DNA from: Spisula solida
Taxonomy: Eukaryota; Mollusca; Bivalvia; Venerida; Mactridae
DNA: 64,000 nt
Assembly (NCBI GenBank): GCA_947247005.1
Contig: OX365947.1
Span: forward strand, 5,036,530 to 5,100,529
Reading direction: 5' to 3'
This document shows, in pieces, positions 33,948-45,685 of the stretch (the stretch's first letter is position 1; every line of letters starts with the position of its first letter). Below the pieces are notes generated by a model. That model searched no databases and had not been told where the DNA came from. It worked only from the letters and a program-made list of their open reading frames with translations. Position numbers and translations under genes: made by a program.

Positions 33948-34658
33948 TGGCAGAAAAAGACTGACTCAGTCGAACGGATATATTGTCCCTTATGAATTCA
34001 AAACAGTAAACAGGATGTTCTTCTTTAATAATAAATTATCATTGTATAACATCTGTAGAGTGGACAAATTGTTTCTCAAACTACCTTTAGGACTTTTCAC
34101 ACAATATTGAGAGGTTCATCATTATATGCTTCAAAACTATTAAAGTTCGAGTAAATAAACGGTCGAAATCGAATCCAGATATCAGGGTTTGAAAGAAACA
34201 AAAAAAATCCTCTCACATTTTTAACTAATTTAGTTGATAGTCTAGCAATTACATGTACTTTGTTATAGCATCATTGCAAGTGTGAAAGAACAACTTCAAT
34301 GGTAATTTGAAAATTACCGGTATTTTTATATCCCAACAGGGCTGGAATTCCCTTATCATCTGATAAGAATACTTTTCTTGAATCTTAAAATGTCATTAAG
34401 TGTATCAGCTAAACAGAAAAATGAAGATTGTATTATTTCATATAGTTAAGATGCATTATGCAAAGAGCTACACTTTATCACAAAGAAACATGGATTATTC
34501 TTCGTTTCTTATGAAATAGATTTGCAGCTCAATTTTTGAAATTAAGTTAAAATAGTTAAGCTTTTCCTTAAGATGCTTTGCGAATACCAGCTAAGGTTTT
34601 CACGTTGTTTTTCCTTTTTCATGGAAATAACATAAAACAGGATTTGTTTCTTTTGTAG

Positions 34659-34685
34659 GAACTGTTGTCTACAGAACCCACGTAA
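34659..34685 (+). other. Probable 5' UTR part of the LRR exon
   Basis: It runs from the acceptor TTTTGTAG at 34658 to the ATG at 34686. The ATG is chosen because it immediately precedes the signal peptide. Confidence 0.45.
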
Positions 34686-35618
34686 ATGTCTACCCCAATC
34701 ATTTTGCTCCTATCATCCCTGGTATTCGCAGGAGCACAGACAAATGTCGGCTACATGGAATGCAAATGGAACATCTACGAAGCTAAATGTCTGGGCAACT
34801 TTGTGCGTCTCCAGCGAGAGAACGTCGGCCTGACTGCTTTCCCTGATATAACACGGGCTGAAACTTGCTTACAGCTCAAGCATAACGCTATAGAGCGTTT
34901 CCCTAACGATTTGAGTACATTGAATCATATAGTGACGCTAGATGTGTCCTACAACCGGATAGCTGCTTTACCAAACAACCTGGACGCAATGGGGGAGCTA
35001 GAAATCCTCCATATGTCTCACAATCGACTGACGTCATTGTCGTCACACACCCGATTCCCGACATCACTCCGAGGGTTACTTCTGGCTGGAAATCGGCTGT
35101 CAACAATACCCGCCGGATTCAAGATTCCAAGTCTGTTCATGCTTGATTTATCCCAGAACTGATTCATGGACATTCCCGAACATTTCTGTGTTTCAAATCA
35201 GCTCATCCGAATGGATTTCATTGACAACCCGGTAAACTACGACCTGTCACGTTATATTGGCACCTTAAACAAATGTAGGAACACCCACGGGATACCATTT
35301 TGTATATTTACAGATAATGAATAATATATAAAATGCAACTGTTCCGTACTTGGATCCGTAGTTTTCGACAAACCATCTTTCCTAATCGGGTCATCAGCGA
35401 GCAGAGTGGCGGAAATGCAATGCAGTACCAGCGAGAGCAAGAAACAATTTTCAGGACGAAAGCTCTTTGACTTGGACACCCGAAAGATCGGCAAGGAATG
35501 CAACATTGCGGTAAGACAAGCAGCCAAATCAGGTAAAAACGACAGCAGCAAACAAAACGCTCTTTGCAGATTGACCATTTTCGGCGCCATTTTAGCTACA
35601 CTTATTGCATTAGTGTAA
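34686..35618 (+). pseudogene. Secreted or GPI-type leucine-rich-repeat protein, disrupted by two stops
   Basis: A single frame of 311 codons. It starts with a signal peptide (MSTPIILLLSSLVFAGA), then an LRR N-cap-like Cys pair and about five leucine-rich repeats (NHIVTLDVSYNRIAALP, ELEILHMSHNRLTSL, SLRGLLLAGNRLSTIP, SLFMLDLSQN). TGA at 35160-35162 cuts it where an Arg is expected (CGA to TGA would explain it). The frame resumes FMDIPEHFC and is cut again by TAA at 35322-35324. It then gives a C-cap-like KCNCSVLGS and ends with a hydrophobic LTIFGAILATLIALV after a polar stretch, like a GPI-attachment signal. Both breaks are substitutions; the frame never shifts. An acceptor (TTTCTTTTGTAG, 34658) precedes the start, so a 5' UTR exon lies upstream. 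Which LRR family it belongs to is not clear. It could be an inactive allele, a recent pseudogene or an assembly error. Confidence 0.8.
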
Positions 35619-35898
35619 GAACTGCACAAATGTCAATATCCGTGGAGAATTTAGTTCCGCTTATTTCGAGGATTAATTCGACTACAAAAGTAAACTTAGT
35701 TAAATAATGTAACAGTACTGTTGACTTCGAGCCTAAATTTTACGTCAGCTTTCTGTATATATCAATTTCATTGGGAGGAATTACGAATACGCACGTTATG
35801 TACTAAAAAGTATTTTAAACACAAATCTAAAGAACGGATACGGTTGATATTTTCGGACGACATGTGTAATCTCATTTGTGTAATATTGTGTAGGAGGT

Positions 35899-35904
35899 AA
35901 TAAA
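35899..35904 (+). terminator. Polyadenylation signal of the LRR gene
   Basis: AATAAA lies 281 bases after the last stop and about 80 bases before the minisatellite starts. Confidence 0.5.
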
Positions 35905-35980
35905 GTTTAGAAAATATTTTATGATTAAATTGTCTTTCATTCACCATGATAATACCCCGTGCATTCTCCGAACATTCTGC

Positions 35981-38900
35981 AGGTGGAACAATCATCCATG
36001 TACAGTGTGAATCATCACATGTACGTGGTACAGTAACCAATGTTCAGTGTGAATCATCACATATACGTGGTACAGTCACCCATGTACAGTGTGAGTCGGT
36101 CTATATACGTGGTACAGTCATCCATATACAGTGTGTGTCGGTCCATATACGTGGTACGGTCATCCATATACAGTGTGTGTTCTCATATATACGTGAAACA
36201 GTCACCCATGTACAGTGTGAATCAACACATATACGTGGTACAGTCACCCATGTACAGTGTGAGTCGGTCTATATACGTGGTACAGTCATCCATATACAGT
36301 GTGTGTCGGTCCATATACGTGGTACGGTCATCCATATACAGTGTGTGTCCTCATATATACGTGAAACAGTCATCCATGTACAGTGTGTGTCCTCACATAT
36401 ATACGTGGTACAGTCATCCATATACAGTGTGTGTCCTCACATATATACGTGATACAGTCATCCATGTACAGGGTATGTCCTCACATATATACGTGATACA
36501 GTCATCCATGTACAGTGTGTGTCCTCACATATATACGTGGTACAGTCATCCATGTACAGTGTGTGTCCTCACATTATTATATACGTGGTACAGTCATCCA
36601 TGTAAGGGTATGTCCTCACATATATACCTGATACAGTCATCTATGTACAGTGTGTGTCCTCACATATATACGTGGTACAGTCATCCATGTACTGGGTATG
36701 TCCTCACATATATACGTGGTACAGTCATCCATGTACAGGGTGTGTCCTCACATATATACCTGATACAGTCATCCATGTACAGTGTGTGTCCTCACATATA
36801 TACCTGATACAGTCATCCATGTACAATGTGTGTCCTCACATAATTATATACGTGGTACAGTCATCCATGTACAGTATGTCTGCTCACATATACGTGGTAC
36901 AGTCATCCATGTACAGTGTGTGTCTTCATATATACGTGATACAGTCATCCATGTACAGTGTGTGTTGTCACATTATTATATACGTGGTACAGTCATCCAT
37001 GTAAGGGTATGTCCTCACATATATACCTGATACAGTCATCCATGTACAGTGTGTGTCCTCACATATATACGTGGTACAGTCATCCATGTACAGGGTATGT
37101 CCTCACATATATACGTGGTACAGTCATCCATGTACAGGGTGTGTCCTCAAATATATACCTGATACAGTCATCCATGTACAGTGTGTGTCCTCACATATAT
37201 ACCTGATACAGTCATCCATGTACAGTGTGTGTCCTCACATTATTATATACATGGTACAGTCATCCATGTACAGGGTATGTCCTCACATATACGTGATACA
37301 GTCATCAATGTACAGTATGTCTGCTCACATATACGTGGTACAGTCATCCATGTACAGTGTGTGTCCTCACATATACGTGGTACAGTCATCCATATACAGT
37401 GTGTGTCCTCACATATACAAGGTGCAGTCATCCATATACAGTGTGTGTCCTCACATATACGTGGTACAGTCATCCATATACAGTGTGTGTCCTCACATAA
37501 ACGTGGTACAGTCATCCATATACAGTGTGTGTCGGTCCATATACGTGGTGCGGTCATCCATATACAGTGTGTGTTCTCATATATACGTGATACAGTCATC
37601 AATGTACAGTGTGTGTCCTCATATATACGTGATACAGTCATCCATGTACAGTGTGTGTCCTCACATATACACGTGGTACAGTCATCCATATACAGTGTAT
37701 GTCTTCACATATATACGTGAAACAGTCGTCCATGTACAGGGTATGTCCTGACATATATACGTGATACAGTCATCCATATACAGTGTGTGTCCTCACATAT
37801 ATACGTGATACAGTCATCCATGTAGAGCGTATATCCTCACATATATACGTGATACAGTCATTCATGTACAGGGTATGTCCTCACATATACGTGATACAGT
37901 CATCAATGTACAGTATGTCTGCTCACATATACGTGGTACAGTCATCCATGTACAGTGTGTGTCCTCACATATACGTGGTACAGTCATCCATATACAGTGT
38001 GTGTCCTCACATATACAAGGTGCAGTCATCCATATACAGTGTGTGTCCTCACATATACGTGGTACAGTCATCCATATACAGTGTGTGTCCTCACATAAAC
38101 GTGGTACAGTCATCCATATACAGTGTGTGTCGGTCCATATACGTGGTGCGGTCATCCATATACAGTGTGTGTTCTCATATATACGTGATACAGTCATCAA
38201 TGTACAGTGTGTGTCCTCATATATACGTGATACAGTCATCCATGTACAGTGTGTGTCCTCACATATACACGTGGTACAGTCATCCATATACAGTGTATGT
38301 CTTCACATATATACGTGAAACAGTCGTCCATGTACAGGGTATGTCCTGACATATATACGTGATACAGTCATCCATATACAGTGTGTGTCCTCACATATAT
38401 ACGTGATACAGTCATCCATGTAGAGCGTATATCCTCACATATATACGTGGTACAGTCATCCATGTACAGGGTATGTCCTCACATATATACGTGATACAGT
38501 CATCCATGTACAGTGTGTGTCCTCACATATATACGTGGTACAGTCATCCATGTACAGTGTGTGTCCTCACATATATACGTGGTACAGTCATCCATGTACA
38601 GGGTGTGTCCTCACATATATACGTAGTACAGTCATCCATGTACAGTGTATGTCCTCACATATATACGTGATACAGTCATCCATGTACAGGGTATGTCCTC
38701 ACATATACGTGATACAGTTATCCATGTACAGTGGGTGTCCTCACATAATTATATACGTGATACAGTCATCCATGTACAATATGTCTGCTCACATATACGT
38801 GGTACAGTCATCCATATACAGTGTGTGTCCTCACATAAACGTGGTGCAGTCATCCATATACAGTGTGTGTCCTCACATATACGTGGTACAGTCATCCATA

Positions 38901-39109
38901 TACAGTGTATGTCCTCACATAAGTATATAAGTGGTACAGTCATCCATGTACATTATGTCTGCTCACATATACTAGTACGTGGTACAGTCATCCATGTACA
39001 GTGTGTGTCCTCACATATATACGTGGTACAGTCATCCATGTACAGTGTGTGACCTCACATATATAAGTGGTACAATCATCCATGTACAGTGTGTGTCCTC
39101 ACATATATA
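35981..39109. repeat. 42-44 bp minisatellite, left block (about 73 units)
   Basis: The unit is about GTGTGTCCTCACATATATAC followed by GTGGTACAGTCATCCATGTA CA. Two length forms (42 and 44 bp) differ by an extra AT in ACATATATACG. Variants include CCATATACAG, GTGATACAG, TCGGTCC and TTATTATATACG. Because 42 is a multiple of 3, long open frames appear in several frames on both strands; these are not genes. Confidence 0.97.
37262..38457. repeat. Higher-order tandem duplication of about 598 bp in the minisatellite
   Basis: Fourteen consecutive variant units, in the same order (TCAATGTACAGTATGTCTGC, ATACAAGGTGCAG, CACATAAACGTGG, TCGGTCCATATACG, GAAACAGTCGTCC, GTAGAGCGTATATCC), occur twice with an offset of 598 bp. 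The long open frames here are therefore duplicated too. Confidence 0.9.
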
Positions 39110-39160
39110 CAGGGTGTTTCATAATATCAGACCCCATTGTAACCAGGTGAGAAAAATGTG

Positions 39161-39233
39161 CAACCAGACCGGGGCTCGAACCCGGGACCCTTCGCTTACA
39201 GGGCGAATGCTCTACCGACTGAGCTAGCCGGCT
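39161..39233 (-). tRNA. tRNA-Thr(UGU)-like sequence inside LTR
   Basis: The minus strand folds as a tRNA: D arm GCTC-AGTCGGTA-GAGC, anticodon arm TTCGC-CCTGTAA-GCGAA (anticodon UGU), variable GGGTC and T arm CCGGG-TTCGAGC-CCCGG. The acceptor AGCCGGC / TCTGGTT has one mismatch and several G-U pairs, and is followed by G and CA. The A and B boxes are intact. Its position in an LTR argues for a promoter role rather than a translation tRNA. Confidence 0.7.
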
Positions 39234-39407
39234 GCCTACACATGTTTTCCCTGTTAGTAATTAAATCCTATACAGACTACTACATACACCCCTCCTTCAA
39301 AGAATTCATCCTCGAATTCATGGAGTACCAGAACCTCTGTGGGACGTTCTAAAGGTGCAGTGGGTCATTTACGTGGGCGCCAAATGTAACCAGGTGAGAG
39401 AATTGTG

Positions 39408-39480
39408 CAACCAGACCGGGGCTCGAACCCGGGACCCTTCGCTTACAGGGCGAATGCTCTACCGACTGACCTAGCCGGCT
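39408..39480 (-). tRNA. tRNA-Thr(UGU)-like sequence, second LTR of copy 1
   Basis: As at 39161-39233, except that the D arm has GGTC for GCTC, which weakens the D stem. The anticodon and T arms are unchanged. Confidence 0.6.
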
Positions 39481-40512
39481 GCCTACACATGTTTTCCCTG
39501 TTAGTAATTAAATTCTATACAGACTACTATTACAACCGAATTCCATGAGAACATGCTTAATCTCATCTGATGTTTATATACCAATGGAAAGCTAACATTT
39601 CGAAGTTTTATTAAATATACAACATGACCATGTTACTATCGATGCAATCGGGTAATTTAGATTCTTGCCAAACGTCATTTTTCGATAAATGTCAAATTGA
39701 CGTCCAAATTGAATTTGTTTCCCAAGTTAAATTAAATAGCTTGTAAAGTATGGCATGATATAAGTAGTTTTAAAGTGTTTATAGGCACTATTATATATTG
39801 ATTTGAAAGTTTCATCCATTTGTGATAACCTTGAAACTTATGAGTATTACAGTTGCTTTGGTTACCAGTTGCTAGGCGACAAAAGAGGCTATCGCAAAAG
39901 TACTGTTTGACGCTTCTAACAAAGTAAACATGACTGTGTTTTGGTTATTATTATTGTTTCTAAATTATTGTTTTTCACTCAACTATTGCATAGGGTTGTT
40001 CATTGTAGAATATATACCTCCAAACGGTGAAATTAAAATAATAATTTATATTGTAGAAAGAAAAATAATCAAAAACCAGTCCACCTGTTTACTTGGCTAT
40101 AAACAAGAATGTAATTTTTGTTTGAGGTTATTTTGTTACCTAGCAACTGGTAACCAAAAGAACTGTAACATATAACATATTTTAGATTGTTGCAACATAT
40201 GAAACTTTCGATTTGATATAATATTTTGTTTAATAACACTATCGAACTGGTTACATTGTGCAATACTTTACAAGCTAAATAATTGAACTCTGGAACCAAT
40301 TCAATTTGGACGTCAATTTGACATTTATCAAAAAATGACGTTTTTCAAGAATCTAAATTCCTGTCTTGCATCGATAGTAACATGGTCATGTTATATATTG
40401 AATAAAACGTCCAAATGTTAGCTTTCCAATGGTATTTAAAAACACCAGATGAGATTAAGCATGTTCTGATGGCATTCGGTTGAAATGGGATCAGATATTA
40501 TGAAACACCCTG

Positions 40513-42690
40513 TACGTGGTAAAGTCTTCCATGTACAGTGTGTGTCCTCATCTATATACGTGGTACAGTCATCCATGTACAGTATGTGTCCTCACATATA
40601 TACGTGGTACAGTTATCCATGTACAGTGTGTGTCCTCATCTATATACGTGGTACAGTCATCCATGTACAGTATTTGTCCTCACATATATACGTGGTGCAG
40701 TTATCCATGTACAGTGTGTGTCCTCACATATATACGTGATACAGTCATCCGTATACAGAATGTGCCTCACATACGTGGTACAGTCATCTATGTACAGTGT
40801 GTGTCCTCACATGCACGTGACACAATAATCCATATACAGTGTGTGTCCTCACATATACGTGACACAATAATCCATATACAGTGTGTGTCCTCACATATAC
40901 GTGACACAATAATCCATATACAGTGTGTGTCCTCACATATACGTGACACAATAATCCATATACAGTGTGTGTCCTCACATATACGTGACACAATAATCCA
41001 TATACAGTGTGTGTCCTCACATATACGTGACACAATAATCCATATACAGTGTGTGTCCTCACATATACGTGACACAATAATCCATATACAGTGTGTGTCA
41101 TCACATATACTTGACACAATAATCCATATACAGTGTGTGTCCTCACATATACTTGACACAATAATCCATATACAGTGCGTGTCATCACATATACGTGACA
41201 CAATAATCCATATACAGTGTGTGTCCTGACATATATTTCGTGGTACAGTCATAATATATACAGTCTGTGCCTCACATACGTGGAACAGTCATCCATGTAC
41301 AATGTGTGTCCTCACATATATACGTGGTACAGTCATTCATGTACAGTGTGTGTCCTCACATATATACGTGATACAGTCATCCATGTACAGTGGGTGTCCT
41401 CACATATATACGTGATACAGTCATCCATGAACAGTGTGTGTCCTCACATATATACGTGGTACAGTCATTGATGTACAGGGTGTGTCCTCACATATATACG
41501 TGGTACAGTCATCGATGTACAGTGTGTGTCCTCACATATATACGTGGTACAGTCATCCATGTACAGTGTGTGTCCTCACATATATACGTGATACAGTCAT
41601 CCATATACAGTGTGTGTCCTCACATATATACGTGGAACAGTCATCCATGTACAGTGTGTGTCCTCACATATATACGTGATACAGTCATCCATATACAGTG
41701 GGTGTCCTCACATATATACGTGGTACAGTCATCGATGTACAGTGTGTGTCCTCACATATATACGTGGTACAGTCATCGATGTACAGGGTGTGTCCTCACA
41801 TATACGTGATACAGTCATCCATGTATAGTGTGTGTCCTCACATATATGTGGTACAGTCATCGATGTACAGGGTGTGTCCTCACATATACGTGATACAGTC
41901 ATCCATGTACAGTGTGTGTCCTCACATATATGTGGTACAGTCATTGATGTACAGTGTGTGTCCTCACATATATACGTGGTACAGTCATCCATGTACAGGG
42001 TGTGTCCTCACATATACGTGGTACAGTCATCCATGTACAGTGTGTGTCCTCACATATATACGTGGTACAGTCATCCATGTACAGTATGTGTCCTCACATA
42101 TATACGTGGTACAGTCATCCATGTACAGTGTGTGTCCTCACATATATACGTTGTACAGTCATCCATGTACAGTGTGTGTTCTCACTATATACGTGGTACA
42201 GTCATCCATATACAGTGTGTGTTCTCACATATATAGGTGGTACAGTCATCCATATACAGTGTGTGTTCTCACATATATAGGTGGTACAGTCATCCATATA
42301 CAGTGTGTGTTCTCACATATATACGTGGTACAGTCATCCATGTACAGTGTGTGTCATCACATATACGTGGTACAGTCATCCATGTACAGGGTGTGTCCTC
42401 ACATATACGTGATACAGTCATCCATGTACAGGGTGTGTCCTCACATGTACGTGGTACAGTCATCCATGTACAGTGTGTGTCCTCACATATACGTGATACA
42501 GTCATCCATGTACAGTGTGTCCTCTGATATATACGTGATACAGTCATCCATGTACAGGGTGTGTCCTCACATGTACGTGGTACAGTCATCCATATACAGT
42601 GTGTGTCCTCACATATACGTGATACAGTCATCCATGTACAGTGTGTCCTCTGATATATACGTGGTACAGTCATCCATGTACAGGGTATGT
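40513..42690. repeat. 42-44 bp minisatellite, right block (about 50 units)
   Basis: The same unit as 35981-39109, resuming after the foldback insertion. It ends near 42690 in CAGGGTATGTC. The longest open frame here (41698-42705) is a repeat artefact. Confidence 0.97.
40800..41230. repeat. Homogenised sub-array, 42-bp unit, about 10 copies
   Basis: Successive units with GACACAATAATCCATATACA and GTGTGTGTCCTCACATATAC are nearly identical, unlike their variable neighbours. Local amplification of one variant is the likely cause. Confidence 0.9.
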
Positions 42691-43121
42691 CTACCCATTT
42701 ACTAGTTTGACATTGTACATTGTTTGTTCAGATCTGTAAAGGGTGTGTCATATTGTTTTTAATGTTCAATTTCCGGGTCACGTGATTCACCACACAGTAT
42801 GTTACCGGTATTTGTTTATGAAACATACAGGCATGACTGTGTGATGGGATATACGTTTTAAATTAGTCATTCACATACAATCATGTTTTTACTAAGGGAG
42901 ATGATCATGAACATACTGTATGGTTAAACATTCAAGAGTAACTTCTCGTTTACTTGATGGATAAAGCGCGGGATTTCAAGATGTAACTTGTCCAGAATAT
43001 AATCAACGTTATTGAATTGCTAAACTTAATTTGCATTTGCTCCTGTTTATACACGTCGACTAAGATGTCTGATCAATTTATCTTGTACGGATGAACTATG
43101 ACTTACTTACAAGTGTACTTA
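42691..43121. other. Spacer after the minisatellite
   Basis: No recognisable gene or repeat. Confidence 0.4.
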
Positions 43122-43406
43122 CTCCTCTTCGCCCATGGCTATAAATGGGCCGAAGAAAATAGACCATAACTTATCAGCAGCGGAATTATCAAAAGATGTT
43201 TTATTGATTAAACAATACAATTTCGCTACACTCATTGAGCATAACACGCAGCTACGCAGCGCTTGCTTGATGGACGTGTATTCCATTGAAGCACTGTTTA
43301 AATCTGTCATGATGACGTCATGGCGAAAGACATTTTAAAAATGGCGACGTTCTATTTACACCCGAGAGATGATTCGTAGAGATTGTCCGAGGTGTCCCGA
43401 TTGTGT
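43122..43406 (+). repeat. Second copy of the 361-bp inserted element (partial)
   Basis: It matches the reverse complement of 23692-23965 and ends with GGTGTCCCGATTG, the terminus of that element. It reads NGPKKIDHNLSAAELSKDVL..., open for 67 codons; the other copy shares the frame apart from one stop. The other terminus is missing or diverged. Confidence 0.7.
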
Positions 43407-44559
43407 CTGTGTCACTCCCGAACTTATTCACATCTCTGCTAGCTTTGTACAAATCATCTACGGTATTTGAGGCATTCGTTTCCAATCTGTTTTCTCAGTG
43501 AAGATAACTGTTGCTCTGACTTCTGATAGGTTCTTGAGTACATTCTGTACTCCTCGATGGGTGTTGTTTATATAAAGTTGCATGTTTTACATTATTTTAT
43601 AACTTATATTTATGGCCTTTTTGTATAGGCGGCATTGCATGGCGGGAAACTTTTATTTACCCTGTCCTGTTCTAAAAGGATGCCTTTAAGGTAAGTGCGA
43701 GGTTTTGTGCACTGTAAAACGTTTAAGCCAACAGTGGCATTTGTCGTTGTCCCTACCAATGCGGAAGCCCCTTAGTCAACCTTCCTCTTTGTATGTATAG
43801 TCCACTATAGTAAATTACAGAAATATTTGACCACTGTGCCTTTTTGCGATGCTTTGTTCCTTTTGTTTGTGACAGTGCCCTTCTGCAATTTCGTTTTACA
43901 GCACAAGGTTGATTCGTATCATACACGTGCATTGTATATGTTGTGAATTGTCCTTGCGGTGTGTGTTGTCCGTTTGTTATTTTCATTTCACCTGGCTCTT
44001 GCTCCAGTTTAGTTATAAAGTCGTGTTCTTGTGGTGTTAGTTTTTATGTTTGGCCTGGGTTTCGACTTTTGATTTACGTTGGGATTGTCTGTGCCTTTTG
44101 GATTTCATGTGTCCTTTCGTATCCTGCAGATTCTGTTGGATGTTGCTTCTGTCCGTAGTTCCTTTTTTTTGTTTAAATTATTAAAATATGGTATTGTATT
44201 TAATTTTAGCGCCACTGCCGTTTCTAGTGGTGTTTTTCAATCTTAAATAATCAATAAAATGTCATAATTTCTCAGTATTCGTCATTTTCTAAGAGGCCAA
44301 CTCTATTGCAGCTAGGTTGTTTCCTTCGTATTCACTATTTGTCTCCTATCTGATTCGTTCGCGCTATTCGTACCCTATCCGGTTCGTTTATAAGTTAATA
44401 TGCAGCTGTAGAGTTATGGGTGTAGTTTTTTTATTGCTAGTGTTTTCATTTATTGCTTTGCGCCCTTTCATCCACTATCGATTTATTTATATTATTTTTT
44501 GTTTAATACCATCAATAACTACTTTGTGCTGCAGGGATTCACCATCACTTGTTATTCTT
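43407..44559. other. Spacer, T-rich
   Basis: Short open frames at 43943 and 44317 are rich in Cys/Phe/Ser from T-rich DNA and have no recognisable domain. No gene is supported. Confidence 0.4.
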
Positions 44560-45010
44560 TTTAAGACTTCAGACAGCTAAAACTAGGTGTTTCGGCCTTT
44601 TTGCTGTTTTTTGAACTTGCCATTCATATTGTTTAAAGTGGATCATTCGGCTTCTTGGGGCTAGGTCGTTCAGCTGAGGCGCTCGGCTTGTTGAGGCTGG
44701 GCCATTCAGCTAGGTTATTAAACTTGTTGAAACTAGGTCATTCGGCTGGGGCTTTCAACATTTTATTGCTGAAACTAGGCCATTCAGATGAAACCATGAC
44801 ATTCAACGTTTTATTATATATTTTAGCCGTTTTACTGTTAGAACTAGGTCATTCAGCTTAAGCATTCAACTTTTTGATTGCTGAAACTAGTGCATTCAGC
44901 TTCTTGACAGCTATGACTTGATCAGTTCATTTTCCCGTTCGGTTATGTGTTTTCCGTGCTCGGCTGGTTAAGTTGAGTGCTGCCTTCCTTGTCCGACTGA
45001 TTATTTTATT
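44560..45010. repeat. Dispersed repeat with GGTCATTCAGC motif, copy 3
   Basis: Contains at least five spaced 'CTAGG(T/C)CATTCAG' phrases and ends 'GGTTAAGTTGAGTGCTGCCT' like the copies at 3.0-3.9 kb. The 68-codon open frame reading GHSA repeats is a by-product. Confidence 0.65.
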
Positions 45011-45685
45011 TTGGTTGTCGGAACTGGTCCATTCTGAACACATGACCTATAGCCACCTTAATTAATTAACCTTTATAATTGATTTAGTGGTTATGTTACA
45101 ACAACCGGATTTTCTTATTGACAGACAAGATAATTGTCCTTAATTTAAAACTACCGTTCTCTACAAAATGACTGATAGTGGTGTAATTTATTACAGCAGG
45201 CATTTTCGTCGTTCGTTGTCTAAAACTGGCACATTGGAAATATGTGAACGCAGAGTTCATCCATCGCATTAGTTATATGTATACATATACAACAGCCACA
45301 TTGGCTTAGAGTGGTGTTCGAAGAACGAACACGGCTTTAATTGGTGTAAAAGATACCTTCGAGGTTATACTTGACTAATTCATGTGGCAGACCTCTTAAA
45401 TTCAATTTAAATTGTCTGCCCTCCGCCCCCCTGGGACAAAATGTTGATAGCGCATCAGTCACAATCAAACTGTGTTATTGCATGTACATGTAGCACATAT
45501 AGTGTAAGGTCGTACAGATGATCTAAGCGTATGTGTGACTTGTGATAAATAAGTTATCTCGTCAAGTGTTTTTGATGGTTACTGATAACAAGTATAATAG
45601 TCTGACACGATCAGAACTTGAAACATACTTCAAATGTAATATCTGATTTGATTTCAATTCAATATTAGATACGGACTGTATACTA

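Larger units (their letters stand above)
39138..39534 (-). mobile_element. Miniature LTR element (TRIM) with tRNA gene in each LTR, copy 1
   Basis: Direct repeats 39138-39284 and 39385-39534 have TG...CA ends. The interior is only 100 bp (39285-39384). Read on the minus strand, the LTR is followed by TT and TGGCGCCCACGTAAATG, a primer-binding-site-like sequence whose first eight bases equal the Lys-type site of many retroviruses. A purine tract GAAGGAGGGG precedes the 3' LTR. Each LTR contains a tRNA-Thr(UGU)-like sequence. It sits inside the left arm of the foldback element, between pieces of that arm that are continuous on the right side. No clean target duplication remains. Confidence 0.88.
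39110..40512. mobile_element. TA-flanked foldback element inserted in the minisatellite
   Basis: CAGGGTGTTTCATAATATC on the left and GATATTATGAAACACCCTG on the right, with TA on each side (39108-39109, 40513-40514). The arms remain inverted far inwards (TTACAGTTGCTTTGGTTACC facing GGTAACCAAAAGAACTGTAA), so the element is palindromic. It is 1403 bp with the nested LTR mini-element and about 1.0 kb without. Ends and TA target fit Tc1/mariner; no transposase was seen. Confidence 0.88.

Noticed and set aside
39161..39233. A standard cellular tRNA-Thr gene
   Set aside because: All four copies in the window sit inside LTR-like direct repeats, with acceptor mismatches, so an element-borne promoter is the better reading.
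40784..41252. Minus-strand frames of 139 and 154 codons
   Set aside because: They come from the homogenised 42-bp sub-array.
35981..42690. CRISPR-like impression from regularly repeated units
   Set aside because: There are no unique spacers; units are contiguous tandem copies in a eukaryotic sequence.
36040..42705. Many long open frames (up to 335 codons) on both strands with 14-residue repeats
   Set aside because: They arise because the 42-bp minisatellite unit is a multiple of three and lacks stops in several frames. They occur in multiple frames at once, with no signal, domain or splice support.
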